DNA of 64,000 nucleotides from Dietzia natronolimnaea (GCF_039525805.1 NZ_BAAAHZ010000019.1); one strand, 5' to 3'. Shown: positions 25,452-34,854, counted from the stretch's first letter. Notes: generated by a model from the letters alone, not told the origin. A program made the numbers and translations.

Positions 25452-26201
25452 ATGGAGCGTTTTCACGACCGAGTCGTCATCGTCACGGGCGCGACCGGTG
25501 GCATCGGAACGGAGATCTGCGGCCGACTCGCCGCGGAGGGCGCCATCGTCGTCGTCGCGGACCTTCCCGGCACCCCCCTCGACGAGGTGGCCTCCTCCCT
25601 CCCGGCCGCCCCTCACCAGACGGTGGAACTCGACGTGGCGTCCGAGGAGCAGTGGACCTCCGCGGTCACCCGCGTGATGGAGGCCCACGGACGGTTGGAC
25701 GCTCTGGTGAACAACGCAGGGATCGGCAGCCTCAAGACGGTGGAGGACGAGTCCCCCGAGCACTGGCAGCGCGTGATCGACGTCGACCAGACCGGCGTGT
25801 GGCTGGGCATGAAGCACGCGGGCGCGGCGATCGAACGCACCGGCGGCGGGGCGATCGTCAACGTCTGCTCGATCCTCGGCAGCGTCGGCGGGTTCGGCAA
25901 CAGCTTCGCCTACCACGCAGCCAAGGGCGCGGTGCGGACCATGTCCAAGAACGCCGCGATGCACTGGGCGACGAGGGGCGTCCGGGTGAACTCCCTTCAC
26001 CCCGGATTCATCGAGACCCCCCAGCTCCTCGAGCGCTACGAGGGCAGCGAGCGCCATCGCGGGATGCTCGCGGGCACCCCGATGGGGCGCCTCGGCACGC
26101 CCGCGGAGATCGCCGGATGCGTGGCCTTCCTGGCCAGCGACGACGCCGGGTTCATGACCGGCGCCGAACTCTACGCGGACGGCGGCTGGACCGCCCGGTG
26201 A
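25452..26201 (+). CDS. SDR oxidoreductase
   Basis: 249-residue short-chain dehydrogenase: TGATGGIG, VADLPG after beta-2 (NAD-type Asp), NNAG, catalytic serine in SILGS and YHAAK, HPGFIETP. ATG 25452 begins at the normal distance before the Rossmann strand; an in-frame GTG at 25413 adds 13 residues. It stands alone on the plus strand with operator site A in its promoter and converges on the metallo-hydrolase gene; a hairpin AGGACC/GGTCCT at 26201-26225 may terminate both. Substrate unknown. Confidence 0.9.
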   Translation: MERFHDRVVIVTGATGGIGTEICGRLAAEGAIVVVADLPGTPLDEVASSLPAAPHQTVELDVASEEQWTSAVTRVMEAHGRLDALVNNAGIGSLKTVEDESPEHWQRVIDVDQTGVWLGMKHAGAAIERTGGGAIVNVCSILGSVGGFGNSFAYHAAKGAVRTMSKNAAMHWATRGVRVNSLHPGFIETPQLLERYEGSERHRGMLAGTPMGRLGTPAEIAGCVAFLASDDAGFMTGAELYADGGWTAR

Positions 26202-26228
26202 GGACCACGGTGGGGACGCGGTCCTGCC

Positions 26229-27260
26229 TCAGGCGGTCACGAAGCGTTCCACGCCGGCCGGCGAGACCTCCTCGACGACGACGTCACCCCTCGCCACCAG
26301 GACGTCGAGGTGCGCCATCGTCTCGCAGGTCGCGATCATCTGGTTGAACACGTCGAGCGAGCCGAAGGCGCGCTCGCGGCGGGTCCAGGGCAGCCCCGAC
26401 GCCACCTGGAGCCCGGTCACCCCCGGAGAGGCGAGGACCTGCGCACGCGTGGCGTCCAGCCTCGAATCATGATGGGACAGCAGCTCGCGGACCCGGCCGT
26501 GGACACTCCCCCCGACCTGACCGTGCGCCGGCAGCATGAGGGTGTCCGGACGCTCCAGCATCGCCTCGAGCGAGGCGAGATAGTCGCTCAGCGGGTTGTC
26601 CCACCCCCCGAGCTCGAACCCGATCGACGGCGAGATCCTGGGCAGGACGTGGTCACCGGTGAACGTCACGCCGAGGGCGGTGTCGTCGAACACCAAATGG
26701 CCCTTGGTGTGGCCGGCGGTGAGCCGCGCCTCCATCGTCCGTCCGGCCACCGAGACCGGGCCCTCCTCGGTCCACGTGTCGGGCAGCTCCCAGTCCTCGG
26801 CCAGCCAGGGCTCGGCGAGCGCCTCGACCCGGGACGCCTCGGCGATCTCCGGGGCGCCCGCCCGGCGCAACTGGGCGAGCGAGTCCGCCGGAACGCTGGT
26901 GCGCAGTTCGCGGAGCTCGGTCAACCCGGGGCGCTCACCACCACCCAGGTGGATGCGGCTGCCGACGCGCCTACGTAGCTCCGGCCCCATCGTGTAGTGG
27001 TCACGGTGGATGTGCGTCACGTGGACGTCGGTCACCTCGTCGAGGCCGACGTCGACCGACCGCAGTCCGTCGCGCAGTATCTCGAGGTTGCCAGGGACGT
27101 TCCACCCGGCGTCGATGAGAGAGACCCCGTCCGGGCCCTCGATCACGTAGACGTTGATCGCGCGCAGGCCGTCCTGCGGCATCGGGAGGGGGATCCGGTG
27201 GACGCCCTCGGCCACCGGATGGCACCCGAGGTCGGTCCAGTCCGTCCCCTCGCTGGTCAC
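26229..27260 (-). CDS. Metallo-beta-lactamase fold hydrolase
   Basis: 343-residue MBL-fold protein with the full binuclear metal set: THIHRDH (HxHxDH), TAGHTKGH, FTGDH and LPAHG. The C-terminal extension resembles the winged-helix end seen in glyoxalase II/LACTB2-like members (GLPWTRRERAF then CETMAHLDVLVARGDV). It could hydrolyse a thioester or lactone intermediate, or detoxify a pathway by-product. GTG 27260 overlaps the EthD stop (GTGA), so the two form a small operon under operator site B. Longer upstream starts would cover the EthD gene. Confidence 0.9.
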   Translation of the reverse strand: MTSEGTDWTDLGCHPVAEGVHRIPLPMPQDGLRAINVYVIEGPDGVSLIDAGWNVPGNLEILRDGLRSVDVGLDEVTDVHVTHIHRDHYTMGPELRRRVGSRIHLGGGERPGLTELRELRTSVPADSLAQLRRAGAPEIAEASRVEALAEPWLAEDWELPDTWTEEGPVSVAGRTMEARLTAGHTKGHLVFDDTALGVTFTGDHVLPRISPSIGFELGGWDNPLSDYLASLEAMLERPDTLMLPAHGQVGGSVHGRVRELLSHHDSRLDATRAQVLASPGVTGLQVASGLPWTRRERAFGSLDVFNQMIATCETMAHLDVLVARGDVVVEEVSPAGVERFVTA

Positions 27261-27583
27261 GAGTCGGAGACCATGACCTGCTCGTCGCCCATCACCATGA
27301 TGGCGCGGCCGCCCATGGAGCCGACGTGCTCGGCGGCCTTCGCCCACTCGGGACTCTCGAGCATCGCGTCATAGGCCTCCTTGGAGTCGAAGCTGAGGAC
27401 CGACACCCCGTCCCACCCGAGGGAATGCTTGTTCCCGCCGGTCTCCTTGACCGCCGTGTGGGACCAGCGGCGCAGGCCGGGCAGCGGGTAGGTCACCTCG
27501 GCGTGCTCGCCCCGCCACCAGGTGATGAACTCCTCGTGGGTCCAGTCGCTGGGCTTGGACGCCATGACGATGAGGTTGTACAC
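27257..27583 (-). CDS. EthD-domain protein
   Basis: 108-residue single-domain protein of the EthD/dimeric alpha-beta barrel type (MYNLIVMASKPSDWTHEEFITWWRGEHAEVTYPLPGLRRW). Relatives help cytochrome P450 ether cleavage or act as small barrel enzymes or lactone isomerases, but no P450 is present here. It starts at GTG 27583 with GGAGG 4-5 bases upstream. The operator site B dyad ends 15 bases before the start, close enough to block transcription. First gene of a two-gene operon with the MBL hydrolase. Confidence 0.85.
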   Translation of the reverse strand: MYNLIVMASKPSDWTHEEFITWWRGEHAEVTYPLPGLRRWSHTAVKETGGNKHSLGWDGVSVLSFDSKEAYDAMLESPEWAKAAEHVGSMGGRAIMVMGDEQVMVSDS

Positions 27584-27597
27584 GGTTCCTCCGTAGT

Positions 27598-27612
27598 TGA
27601 ATTCACTTCAGT
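27598..27612 (-). promoter_or_regulatory. Block operator site B (upstream of EthD 27583)
   Basis: Read on the minus strand, ACTGAAGTGAATTCA fully matches the ACTGAAnTnAnTTCA consensus. It lies 15 bases upstream of the EthD start codon. Confidence 0.7.
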
Positions 27613-27705
27613 ATGTGAGGACACGGTACCACCGTGGCCGGGTGCACGGCCCCCGACCGCGACGACCGGATCGACGGAACCGTGACCACGCGGCGGACGA
27701 CCGCC

Positions 27706-28317
27706 TCAGTGCACGAGGCGTTCGCACGCCCCCCGGACCGACTCCGAGACCTCGGGGAGCGTTCGGCTCCCGCCGGGCCGGTACCAGTTCCACACGGAGT
27801 TGATCAGTCCGAGCACGAACCGCCCGAGCTCGACCGGGTCGCGGCGGGGGAACTCCCCGGAGTCCATCCCGCGCTCCAGGAGGCCGGTCCAGTCCCGCTC
27901 GACCACCCGGACGAGCTCACGCGCCCGGACCCGCTCCTCCTCCTCCCGCTCGGACGAACGCGGAGTGGCGAGCATGTCGATGTGGTGCAGCAGGATCCGC
28001 GCCTGGAGCGCCTCGGTCTCGCTGATGTCGTAGGCGCTGGAGATCGCCGCCCGCAGCGCGGTCTCGGCGTCGCCCACTCCCTCGACCGCCACCGTGAAGC
28101 GCTCGTGGTACCTGGTGAGTTCGGCGCTCATGATGGTGAGCAGGCAGTGCGCCTTGGACTCGAAGTAGTGGTACAGCGCGGTCTGGCCGATCCCCACCTC
28201 ACCCGCGATCGTCGCCCACTTGGTGTGCTCGTAACCGACGCTGCCGAAGTTGGCCACCGCCGCCTCGAGGATGACGTTCCTCTTGGACCGCGGGCCCTCA
28301 GTCTTGGTTGGCGCCAT
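27706..28317 (-). CDS. TetR family regulator, candidate master regulator of the 25-53 kb block
   Basis: 203-residue TetR protein: helix-turn-helix NFGSVGYEHTKWATIAGEVGIGQTALYHYFESKAHCL (about residues 23-61), then a helical effector domain ending INSVWNWYRPGGSR. It is embedded in the catabolic block. A degenerate copy of the dyad that precedes the neighbouring operons lies 44 bases upstream of its own start (28361-28375), consistent with autorepression. The ligand may be an acyl-CoA, as for related KstR2-like or FadR-like TetR proteins (inference). Confidence 0.9.
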   Translation of the reverse strand: MAPTKTEGPRSKRNVILEAAVANFGSVGYEHTKWATIAGEVGIGQTALYHYFESKAHCLLTIMSAELTRYHERFTVAVEGVGDAETALRAAISSAYDISETEALQARILLHHIDMLATPRSSEREEEERVRARELVRVVERDWTGLLERGMDSGEFPRRDPVELGRFVLGLINSVWNWYRPGGSRTLPEVSESVRGACERLVH

Positions 28318-28360
28318 CGCCTGTACCCCCCGTGTTCGTGATCATCCGTCCAGGTTATGG

Positions 28361-28375
28361 GAAAGTGAGTTCAGG
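28361..28375 (-). promoter_or_regulatory. Degenerate block operator site upstream of TetR
   Basis: Minus-strand CCTGAACTCACTTTC keeps one half of the dyad (CTGAA) and most of the other. It is located between the TetR start and the end of the acyl-CoA synthetase operon. Lower confidence than sites A to E. Confidence 0.45.
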
Positions 28376-28427
28376 TCACACCGGTATGCATCCAGATGGC
28401 GGCTCACCGACCCGTCCCCGGCGCATC

Positions 28428-29921
28428 TCAGTCGCCGAAGATCTCCGCCGCGAGGCTCGCCGCGCCCTTGCGGTCCAGTTTGCCCACCCTGGACTGCGGC
28501 AGCACCGAGACCGACCGCACGAACTCCGGCCACTTGAACTTCGGGAAGTCCGCGGCCTCCAGGTGCCGGCGGATCTCGTCGAGCCCGAGAGGCTCACCCT
28601 CCGAGACCACGAGCGCGGCGGTCCGTTCGCCCAGCACCGGGTCGGGGACGGGGACCACGCACACCTGGTGGATCCCCGGGACGGCCGCGAGCGCGCCCTC
28701 CACCTCGTTGATGTCGATGTTGCGTCCGCCGCGGATGATGAGGTCCTTCTCGCGACCACGGATGCTCACGCTGCCGTCCTCGTGGATCACGGCCCGGTCG
28801 CCGGTGGCGAGGAATCCCTCGGCGTTGACGTCGGGGGCGGCCGGGGCGCCGTCGCGGGCGTACCCCACGAACAGCGACGGCCCACGCACCTGCAGGGACC
28901 CCAGCTCCCCCGACTCGAGCACGGTGCCGACCTCGTCGACCACCCTCACCTCGGTGCCGGGGAACGGGCGACCGTCCCGCCCCAGGCGCACCTCCACGTC
29001 GTCCGAGGGCGACGGGGTGGTGTGGCCCAGGCACTCGGACATCCCGAACACCCGGAGCAGGGTCGTGCCCAGCTTCACCTCGGCGTCGTGCAGGGCCTTC
29101 TGGTTCATCGGACCGCCGCCGACGGTCATGGCCCGCATCGCCGCCAGCGCGCCCTCGGCGCCGTCGACCAGGGTGAGTTGGAGAGCCATGGTCGGGACCA
29201 GCATCGTCCAGGCCACGCGCTGCTCGCGCAGGAGCGCGACCGCCGCCTCGGGCCTCCACCTGTCCAGCGCCACCATCGCGCCGCCGAGCATGGTCGGCAG
29301 GTACATCCCGAAGCAGATCGCGGCCGCGGAGGACAGGGGCACCAGCGCGCCCACCGCGTCCCCGGGCTCCAGGCCGACGGCCCCGATCGTCGAGCGGCAC
29401 GCGTACCGCAGGGCGTCCTCGGTCTGGATCACGCACTTCGGGCGTCCGGTCGACCCGGAGGTCATGGCGGCGACCGCTCCGCCGTTCCAGCGCTCGACGC
29501 CCTTGGAACGACCGTCCGCCGGCCCCGAGACGACCCAGCCGTCCAGTGCCCGGCCGACCTCGACGAACCCGTGTTCGGCCAGCCCCCACACCTCGGCGGT
29601 GTCGGTGGCGGTCACCACGACGTCCGGCTGCAGATCCTCCGCGGCGAAGTCGAACTCCGAGCGCGTCGCGTGTCCGCTCATCACCGCGAGCATCCCGCCG
29701 GCCAGTCCCACGGCCACTGCGGCCGACACCGTCCGCCACGAGTTGTCCGCACGGATGAGGACGGTCGGCGGGCCGTCCACCGCGGCCTCGATGACCCCGG
29801 CGAGCGCCCGCGCCCCGGCGAGGATCTCCGCGAGGTCGTGGACACCGTCCCCGTCCACCACGGCGACGTCACCGGGCGTGCGGGCCGCGCGGTCGATGAC
29901 GTCCTGGGCGAGCTGCTTCAT
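28428..29921 (-). CDS. AMP-forming acyl-CoA synthetase (class I ANL ligase)
   Basis: 497-residue ANL ligase: P-loop MTSGSTGRPKCV, FGMSECLGHTTPS, GREKDLIIRGGRNIDINEVE and catalytic Lys in SRVGKLDRK. It is shorter than the paralogue at 21598. Last gene of the ten-gene minus-strand operon that begins with enoyl-CoA hydratase at 38521; 37 bases separate it from the upstream ADH. It likely activates the imported acid with ATP and CoA. The usual YTSGTTG is MTSGSTG, within family variation. Confidence 0.92.
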   Translation of the reverse strand: MKQLAQDVIDRAARTPGDVAVVDGDGVHDLAEILAGARALAGVIEAAVDGPPTVLIRADNSWRTVSAAVAVGLAGGMLAVMSGHATRSEFDFAAEDLQPDVVVTATDTAEVWGLAEHGFVEVGRALDGWVVSGPADGRSKGVERWNGGAVAAMTSGSTGRPKCVIQTEDALRYACRSTIGAVGLEPGDAVGALVPLSSAAAICFGMYLPTMLGGAMVALDRWRPEAAVALLREQRVAWTMLVPTMALQLTLVDGAEGALAAMRAMTVGGGPMNQKALHDAEVKLGTTLLRVFGMSECLGHTTPSPSDDVEVRLGRDGRPFPGTEVRVVDEVGTVLESGELGSLQVRGPSLFVGYARDGAPAAPDVNAEGFLATGDRAVIHEDGSVSIRGREKDLIIRGGRNIDINEVEGALAAVPGIHQVCVVPVPDPVLGERTAALVVSEGEPLGLDEIRRHLEAADFPKFKWPEFVRSVSVLPQSRVGKLDRKGAASLAAEIFGD

Positions 29922-29958
29922 TGGGCTTCTCCTAAGCGATCAGGGGTCCGACGGCGTG

Positions 29959-31080
29959 TCACGCCGCGGACGGGTCGGTTCCGGGGACGACGACGAGGCG
30001 ACCGGATGCCCGACCGTGTCGCAGATCCTCGTAGGCCGCGGGCACCTCGTCCATCGTGCGCTCCTCGACGACGGAGACGATCTCACCCTCGGCCGCGAGG
30101 GCGAGGACGGCGGCCAGGTCGGTGTGCGGTCCCCAGAACGGTGCGGCGACCCGCCACCCGCGTGGGACAGATCCTTGTTTGTCGACGGTCAGCGACCCGC
30201 CCGCGGACCCCACCACGGTGAGCCCTCCCCCGGTGGCCAGCATTCGCGCACCGGCGGCCACGGTCTCCTGCGCGCCGACGAAATCGAAGACCAGGTCGGC
30301 ACCCGTGCCCGCGGCCAGCCGGTCGACCACCTCGGCGGCCTCCGCGACCGAGGCGACAGCGTGGTCCGCGCCGAGCTCGGTGGCCAGCGCCCGGGCGCTC
30401 TCGCGGGGGTCGACCGCCACCACCACCTCGGGCGAACGGGATCTCAACACCTGCAGTGCGAGGTGGCCGAGCCCGCCGATCCCGATCACCACGACCACCG
30501 ATCCCCTCACGGTGACCGGCTGCGACTGGACCGCGTGGTAGGCGGTGAGTCCGGCGTCGGTCAGCGGGGCGAGGGCCGGCCCCGCGTCGGGGTCGACGGC
30601 GACGAGATGGCGCGCCGCGGGGACGAGCATGTAGTCGGCCAGTCCCCCGTCGCGCCCGATTCCGCCGCCGACCGCGCCCTCGAGGCGGACGCAGTAGTTG
30701 TCCCGTCCGCTCCGGCACTTCCGGCACTCACCGCACGACCACACTCCGTGCACGGCGTAGGTCACGCCGACCCGGCTCTCGTCGGTGCGGTCGCCGACAG
30801 CGACCACCGTGCCCACGACCTCGTGGCCGAGGGTGAACGGGAGGGTGTAGGGCAGCCGGCCCTCGGGCGAGTCCATGATGTGCAGATCGGAGTGGCACAA
30901 CCCGGCGGCGTCCACCTTCAGCAGCAGTTCACCGGGTCCGGGACGTGGCACGGGGATGCGGTCGAGCGTGGGGCGCGAGCCCCACTCGTGCAGGCGCCAG
31001 GCCCGCATCGTCGCGGGCAGCTCCTCACTCGACCTCGCGGAGCGCTCCCCCACCACGGTGGCCGGCGGTGGTGTGGTCAT
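29959..31080 (-). CDS. Zinc-dependent alcohol dehydrogenase (MDR family)
   Basis: 373-residue MDR enzyme. Catalytic zinc: AGLCHSDLH and LGHEVVGTV; structural zinc lobe CGECRKCRSGRDNYC; Rossmann IGIGGLGHLA with VDPRES (NAD-type Asp). ATG 31080 overlaps the upstream SDR stop (ATGA). In-frame sequence further upstream lies within the SDR gene and is not used. It probably oxidises a secondary or primary alcohol intermediate in the same pathway as the adjoining SDRs. Confidence 0.92.
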   Translation of the reverse strand: MTTPPPATVVGERSARSSEELPATMRAWRLHEWGSRPTLDRIPVPRPGPGELLLKVDAAGLCHSDLHIMDSPEGRLPYTLPFTLGHEVVGTVVAVGDRTDESRVGVTYAVHGVWSCGECRKCRSGRDNYCVRLEGAVGGGIGRDGGLADYMLVPAARHLVAVDPDAGPALAPLTDAGLTAYHAVQSQPVTVRGSVVVVIGIGGLGHLALQVLRSRSPEVVVAVDPRESARALATELGADHAVASVAEAAEVVDRLAAGTGADLVFDFVGAQETVAAGARMLATGGGLTVVGSAGGSLTVDKQGSVPRGWRVAAPFWGPHTDLAAVLALAAEGEIVSVVEERTMDEVPAAYEDLRHGRASGRLVVVPGTDPSAA

Positions 31081-31841
31081 CGCGCCGTCCACCCGCCGTC
31101 CACGGTGAGGACGTGGCCGGTCACATAGCTGGCGGCGTCGGAGGCCAGGAACAGCACCGCGCCGTCGACCTCGCCGGCCCGACCGCCGCGGTCGAGCATG
31201 GTGTTGCGCCGCACCCAGCCCGCGGACTTCTCGTTGGCGAACAGCCCGTCGGTCATCTCGGTATCGAACCACCCGGGGACGACCGCGTTGACGCGCACGC
31301 CCCGTCGGCCCCACTGGCCGGCGAGTTCCCGGGTGACGCCGATGACCGCGGACTTGGAGGCGGCGTAGCCGGCTCCGCCGATCGGCGCGGTGGAGACCAA
31401 TCCGATCACCGAACTGATGTTGATGATCGAACAGGCCCGGCCCTCGGGCAGGGCGGCGACGGTGGCGGCCGAGAGATGGAAGCCGGAGGTGAGGTTGACG
31501 CACAGGATGTCGTCGAACTCCTCCGCGCTCTCGGAGAGCGCGTCGGGCGGACCGGGCCGGCCGGCGTTGTTGACCAGGATGTCGATGCCGCCGGTGATCT
31601 CCGAGGCGGTCGCGACGAGCCGGGCGCGGTCATCCGTCCTGGTGATGTCGCACTCGACCGGCACCAGCCCGGGCACCTCGGCGGCCAGGCCGGCCAGGCG
31701 CTCCGCGCGGCGGGCGGCGGCGACCACCGTCGCGCCCGCGGCGGCCAGGGTGCGGGCGAATCCCTCGCCGAGCCCCGAGGACGCCCCGGTCACCACGGCG
31801 ACCCGCCCCGTGAGATCGAAGAGCTCGTGTGGCGTCGACAT
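31077..31841 (-). CDS. SDR oxidoreductase, paralogue of the 18239 SDR
   Basis: 254-residue SDR: TGASSGLGEG, AARRAER (NADP-type), NNAG, SSVIG and YAASK, and PGWFDTEMTD. It shares the GRVAVxTGASSGLGxGFAR start and the RVNAxxPGxFxxEMTD segment with the SDR at 18239, beside which the other kinase/ACAD11-type pair sits. This suggests the kinase, dehydrogenase and SDR were duplicated as a module. One-base overlap with the upstream SDR (TGATG) and 4-base overlap with the downstream ADH. Confidence 0.9.
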   Translation of the reverse strand: MSTPHELFDLTGRVAVVTGASSGLGEGFARTLAAAGATVVAAARRAERLAGLAAEVPGLVPVECDITRTDDRARLVATASEITGGIDILVNNAGRPGPPDALSESAEEFDDILCVNLTSGFHLSAATVAALPEGRACSIINISSVIGLVSTAPIGGAGYAASKSAVIGVTRELAGQWGRRGVRVNAVVPGWFDTEMTDGLFANEKSAGWVRRNTMLDRGGRAGEVDGAVLFLASDAASYVTGHVLTVDGGWTAR

Positions 31842-32605
31842 CAGTAGACCGCCGTCCGGCCGCCGTCCACGGGGATCAGTGCACCCGTGGTGTAGCCGGC
31901 CTGGTCGGAGGCCAGGTGGACGACCAGGCCCGCGAGCTCGGTCGGATCACCCAGGCGACCGGCCGGGAGCCGGTCGACCACCAGGCCGAGGAACTCGTCG
32001 TCCCAGTCCGCCGCCATGTCCGAGGCGAAGGCGCCGGGCATGATGCAGTTCACGCGCACGGTGGGCGCGTACTCCTGGGCGAAGGCGCGGGTCAGGGCGT
32101 TGAGGCCGTTCTTCGAGGCCGCGTACGTGGCCTCGGGTGGGCTCGGACGCTCTGCGCCGATGCTGGAGATGTTGACGATCGAGCCGCCGCCGGCCTTGAC
32201 CATCCGGTCCCCGGCCACCGCCATGAGACGGAACGGGCCCTTGAGGTTGACGTCGAGGGTCTTGGTGAACAACGCCTCGGAGACCTCCAGCGCGGACGGT
32301 GCGAGCGGGGCGATCCCGGCGTTGTTGACCACCACGTCGATCGATCCGTGGTCGCGGACGATCTGGTCCACGGCAGGCTCGATCGCGTCCCAGTCGCCCA
32401 CGTGCAGCGCCAGCGGGTACGCGGCCTGTCCGGTGGCGGCGGTGATCTCCGCGGCCACCGCCTCGCACTGGTCGGCCTTGCGGCTCGAGACGATCACCGT
32501 GGCGCCGGCCCGGGACAGGGCCAGTGCCATGGCCTTGCCGAGCCCGCGGGTGGCGCCCGTGACCAGCGCGACCTTGCCTGCCAGGAGGGTGGACTTCTCG
32601 CTCAT
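31841..32605 (-). CDS. SDR oxidoreductase
   Basis: 254-residue SDR with TGATRGLGKA, SSRKADQ (NADP-type), NNAG, SSIGAE and YAASK, MPGAFASDM. ATG 32605 has GGAGG 7 bases upstream and lies two bases after the ACAD stop at 32608. Not as close to 18239 as its neighbour at 31077, so it probably handles a different hydroxy/keto intermediate. Part of the ten-gene operon. Confidence 0.9.
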   Translation of the reverse strand: MSEKSTLLAGKVALVTGATRGLGKAMALALSRAGATVIVSSRKADQCEAVAAEITAATGQAAYPLALHVGDWDAIEPAVDQIVRDHGSIDVVVNNAGIAPLAPSALEVSEALFTKTLDVNLKGPFRLMAVAGDRMVKAGGGSIVNISSIGAERPSPPEATYAASKNGLNALTRAFAQEYAPTVRVNCIMPGAFASDMAADWDDEFLGLVVDRLPAGRLGDPTELAGLVVHLASDQAGYTTGALIPVDGGRTAVY

Positions 32606-32607
32606 GA

Positions 32608-33828
32608 TCAGGCCTCCGTCGGGGTGGGGGTGTACTTCTTGAGTTCGAGACGCGCCATGGTGCGCAGGTGGACCTCCGTGGGGCCGTCGGCGATCTGCAA
32701 CGCCCGTGTCAGGGCATAGAACCGACCCAGCACGTTGTCGTCGCTCACGCCGGCGGCGCCGTAGGTCTGCACCGCGCGGTCCACCACCTTGTGCGCGGTC
32801 TCCATCGCGGACACCTTGATCGCGGCCACCTGCATCCGTGCGGCGGCGTTGCCCTGGGTGTCCATCAGCCACGCGGCCTGGAAGGTGAGCAGGCGGATCT
32901 GGTCGATCTCGATACGGCTACGGGCGATCCACTCGCGGATCACCCCGCGCTTGGCGAGCGGTTCGCCGAACGCGACCCGGTCCTGCGCGCGCTGGCACAT
33001 CATCTCCAGCGCCCGCTCGGCGATGCCGATGCCGCGCATCGCGTAGTGCATCCGGCCAGGCCCGAGGCGGCCCTGGGCGATCAGGAAGCCGTCGCCCTCC
33101 TCGCCGAGCATGTTCTCCGCCGGCACCCGGACGTCGGTGAACGTGACCTCGCCGTGGCCCAGCCGGTCGTGGTACCCCAGCATCGGCAGGTCGCGGACGA
33201 TCTCGATCCCGGCGGCGTCGGTCGGGACCAGGATCATGGACTGCTGCCGGTAAGCGGGCCCGTCCAGGTCGGACTTGCCCATGACGATCATCAGCTTGCA
33301 GTCGGGGTCCAGGACGCCCGAGGAGTACCACTTGTGGCCGTTGATCACGTACTCGTCGCCGTCGCGCAGGATCGTGGTGCCGATGTTGCGGGCGTCCGAG
33401 CTCGCGACGTCCGGCTCGGTCATCGCGAACGCCGAGCGGATGTCGCAGTTCAGCAGCGGCATCAGCCACTGCTCCTTCTGCGCCTCGGTCCCGTACATGG
33501 CGAGGATCTCCATGTTGCCGGTGTCCGGGGCCGAGCAGTTGATGGCCTCGTTGCCGATGATCGACCGGCCGACGATCTCCGCGAGCGGCGCGTACTCGAG
33601 ATTGGTCAGGCCCGCACCGAGTCCGTCGTGGGCCATGAAGAGGTTCCACAGGCCCTGCTCGCGCGCGGTGGCCTGCAGGTCACGCATGATCTGCGGCTGC
33701 TCGTGCGGGTTGTCGTTCTCCGCGATCTGGCGGTCGTACACCTTCTCGGCGGGGTACACGTGCTCGTCCATGAAGGTGTAGAGCTTCTCCGCGAGTTCCG
33801 CGGTTCGGCCCGAGTAGGCGAAGTCCAT
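32608..33828 (-). CDS. ACAD10/11-type acyl-CoA dehydrogenase, second copy
   Basis: 406-residue paralogue of the enzyme at 16994. It shares EAINCSAPDTGNME, FAMTEPDVASSDARN, GRLGPGRMHYAMRGIGIAERAL, SRIEIDQIRLL, GAAGVSDDN and, at the base position, ADGPTEVH (Asp in place of the usual Glu). Neighbour of a second APH-type kinase (33862) and of SDRs. By analogy with ACAD11/LvaC it may act on a phosphorylated hydroxyacyl-CoA; acting as an ordinary dehydrogenase is the alternative. Confidence 0.92.
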   Translation of the reverse strand: MDFAYSGRTAELAEKLYTFMDEHVYPAEKVYDRQIAENDNPHEQPQIMRDLQATAREQGLWNLFMAHDGLGAGLTNLEYAPLAEIVGRSIIGNEAINCSAPDTGNMEILAMYGTEAQKEQWLMPLLNCDIRSAFAMTEPDVASSDARNIGTTILRDGDEYVINGHKWYSSGVLDPDCKLMIVMGKSDLDGPAYRQQSMILVPTDAAGIEIVRDLPMLGYHDRLGHGEVTFTDVRVPAENMLGEEGDGFLIAQGRLGPGRMHYAMRGIGIAERALEMMCQRAQDRVAFGEPLAKRGVIREWIARSRIEIDQIRLLTFQAAWLMDTQGNAAARMQVAAIKVSAMETAHKVVDRAVQTYGAAGVSDDNVLGRFYALTRALQIADGPTEVHLRTMARLELKKYTPTPTEA

Positions 33829-33861
33829 GATCGTTCTCTCGTTTCTGAAAAAGGTGGCGCG

Positions 33862-34854
33862 TCAGGCCAGCCGGTCGATGCCGGTGACGATGAGCTGACG
33901 AATGGTCTCGGGCAGGAGCTCCTGCGCGGGGTCGTGGTGTCGACCCTCGCGGTGCCGCCGCAGGTTGTGGCCCATGATGGCCGCCATCTTGAACCGCCCC
34001 AGGGCGTCGAACCACGTGAAGTCCGGGAGCGCACCGGCCGCGGCGGAGTAGATGTCGATCAGCTCGCCGGGCTCGGGCAGACCGGCGACCTCGCGGCCCA
34101 CTCCGGGGAAGTTCGTGCCGTCGGCAAAGACGAGGAACCACCCGAGTTCGACGCGCGGATCCCCCGGGCTCCAGATCTCCCAGTCGATCAGGGCGGCCGG
34201 CTCGGTCCCGTCGCTGAGGATGTTGCCCAGTCGGTAGTCGCCGTGGACCAGTACCGGGGCGACCGGCTCGGGGATCGCTGCGGTGAGAAGCGCCTCGAGC
34301 CGGTCGGCGTCGGGGACCAGCTCGGGCGGGACAGCACCCATCGTGCGGACCCAGCGCGCGAGCTCGTCGCCCGGGGTGAGCACCTCGCCGTCGATGGGCA
34401 GCGTGTCCAGCGGCACCGCGTGCAGGGCGGGCAGTATCGCCGCGGCCCGGCGCATGCGAGCGGCCGCGAGGCCGGGCTCGACCGCAGGGTCGTCGAGGAC
34501 GGGTTCCAGCGACTCCCCGCGCACCAGATCCATCGCGAACCAGGCCGGCGACTGGTCATCGGTCGCCCGGATTCCGGGGACCGGGACGGCGGTGTCGGCC
34601 AGCGCGGACATGATGCGGGCCTGACGGAGCATGTCGTGCCTGCCCACGGCCTTCTGGCCCGGCGGCACCGACTTGATCACGAACTCCTCGGTCGCACCGG
34701 CGATGCGGTACGTCAGGCCGGAGTGTCCGCCCAGCATGGGGTCCAGCGGCCCGAACGGCCCCTCCACCCCCTGCGCGACGAGCCCGGTGATGACCCGGTC
34801 ACGCAACTGCGACTCCTGGGTAGTCGTGTCGTTGGTCGTCTCGCTGCTCGTCAT
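33862..34854 (-). CDS. APH-family kinase, second copy
   Basis: 330-residue phosphotransferase-fold protein: GGHSGLTYRI loop, VIKSVPPG, catalytic HGDYRLGN (H204, D206, N211) and IDWE (D224). It diverges from the 19093 kinase in the first lobe (VGRHDMLRQARI instead of LLPSAHDMGREARI) and resembles the mycobacterial proteins annotated FadE36. ATG 34854 overlaps the stop of the 34851 dehydrogenase (ATGA). It lies between two acyl-CoA dehydrogenase genes, so an acyl-CoA or hydroxyacid substrate is more likely than an antibiotic. Confidence 0.9.
   Translation of the reverse strand: MTSSETTNDTTTQESQLRDRVITGLVAQGVEGPFGPLDPMLGGHSGLTYRIAGATEEFVIKSVPPGQKAVGRHDMLRQARIMSALADTAVPVPGIRATDDQSPAWFAMDLVRGESLEPVLDDPAVEPGLAAARMRRAAAILPALHAVPLDTLPIDGEVLTPGDELARWVRTMGAVPPELVPDADRLEALLTAAIPEPVAPVLVHGDYRLGNILSDGTEPAALIDWEIWSPGDPRVELGWFLVFADGTNFPGVGREVAGLPEPGELIDIYSAAAGALPDFTWFDALGRFKMAAIMGHNLRRHREGRHHDPAQELLPETIRQLIVTGIDRLA

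Noticed and set aside
28396..31128. 910-codon open frame on the plus strand
   Set aside because: Opposite a synthetase and an ADH with complete motifs; Ser/Pro/Arg-rich shadow.
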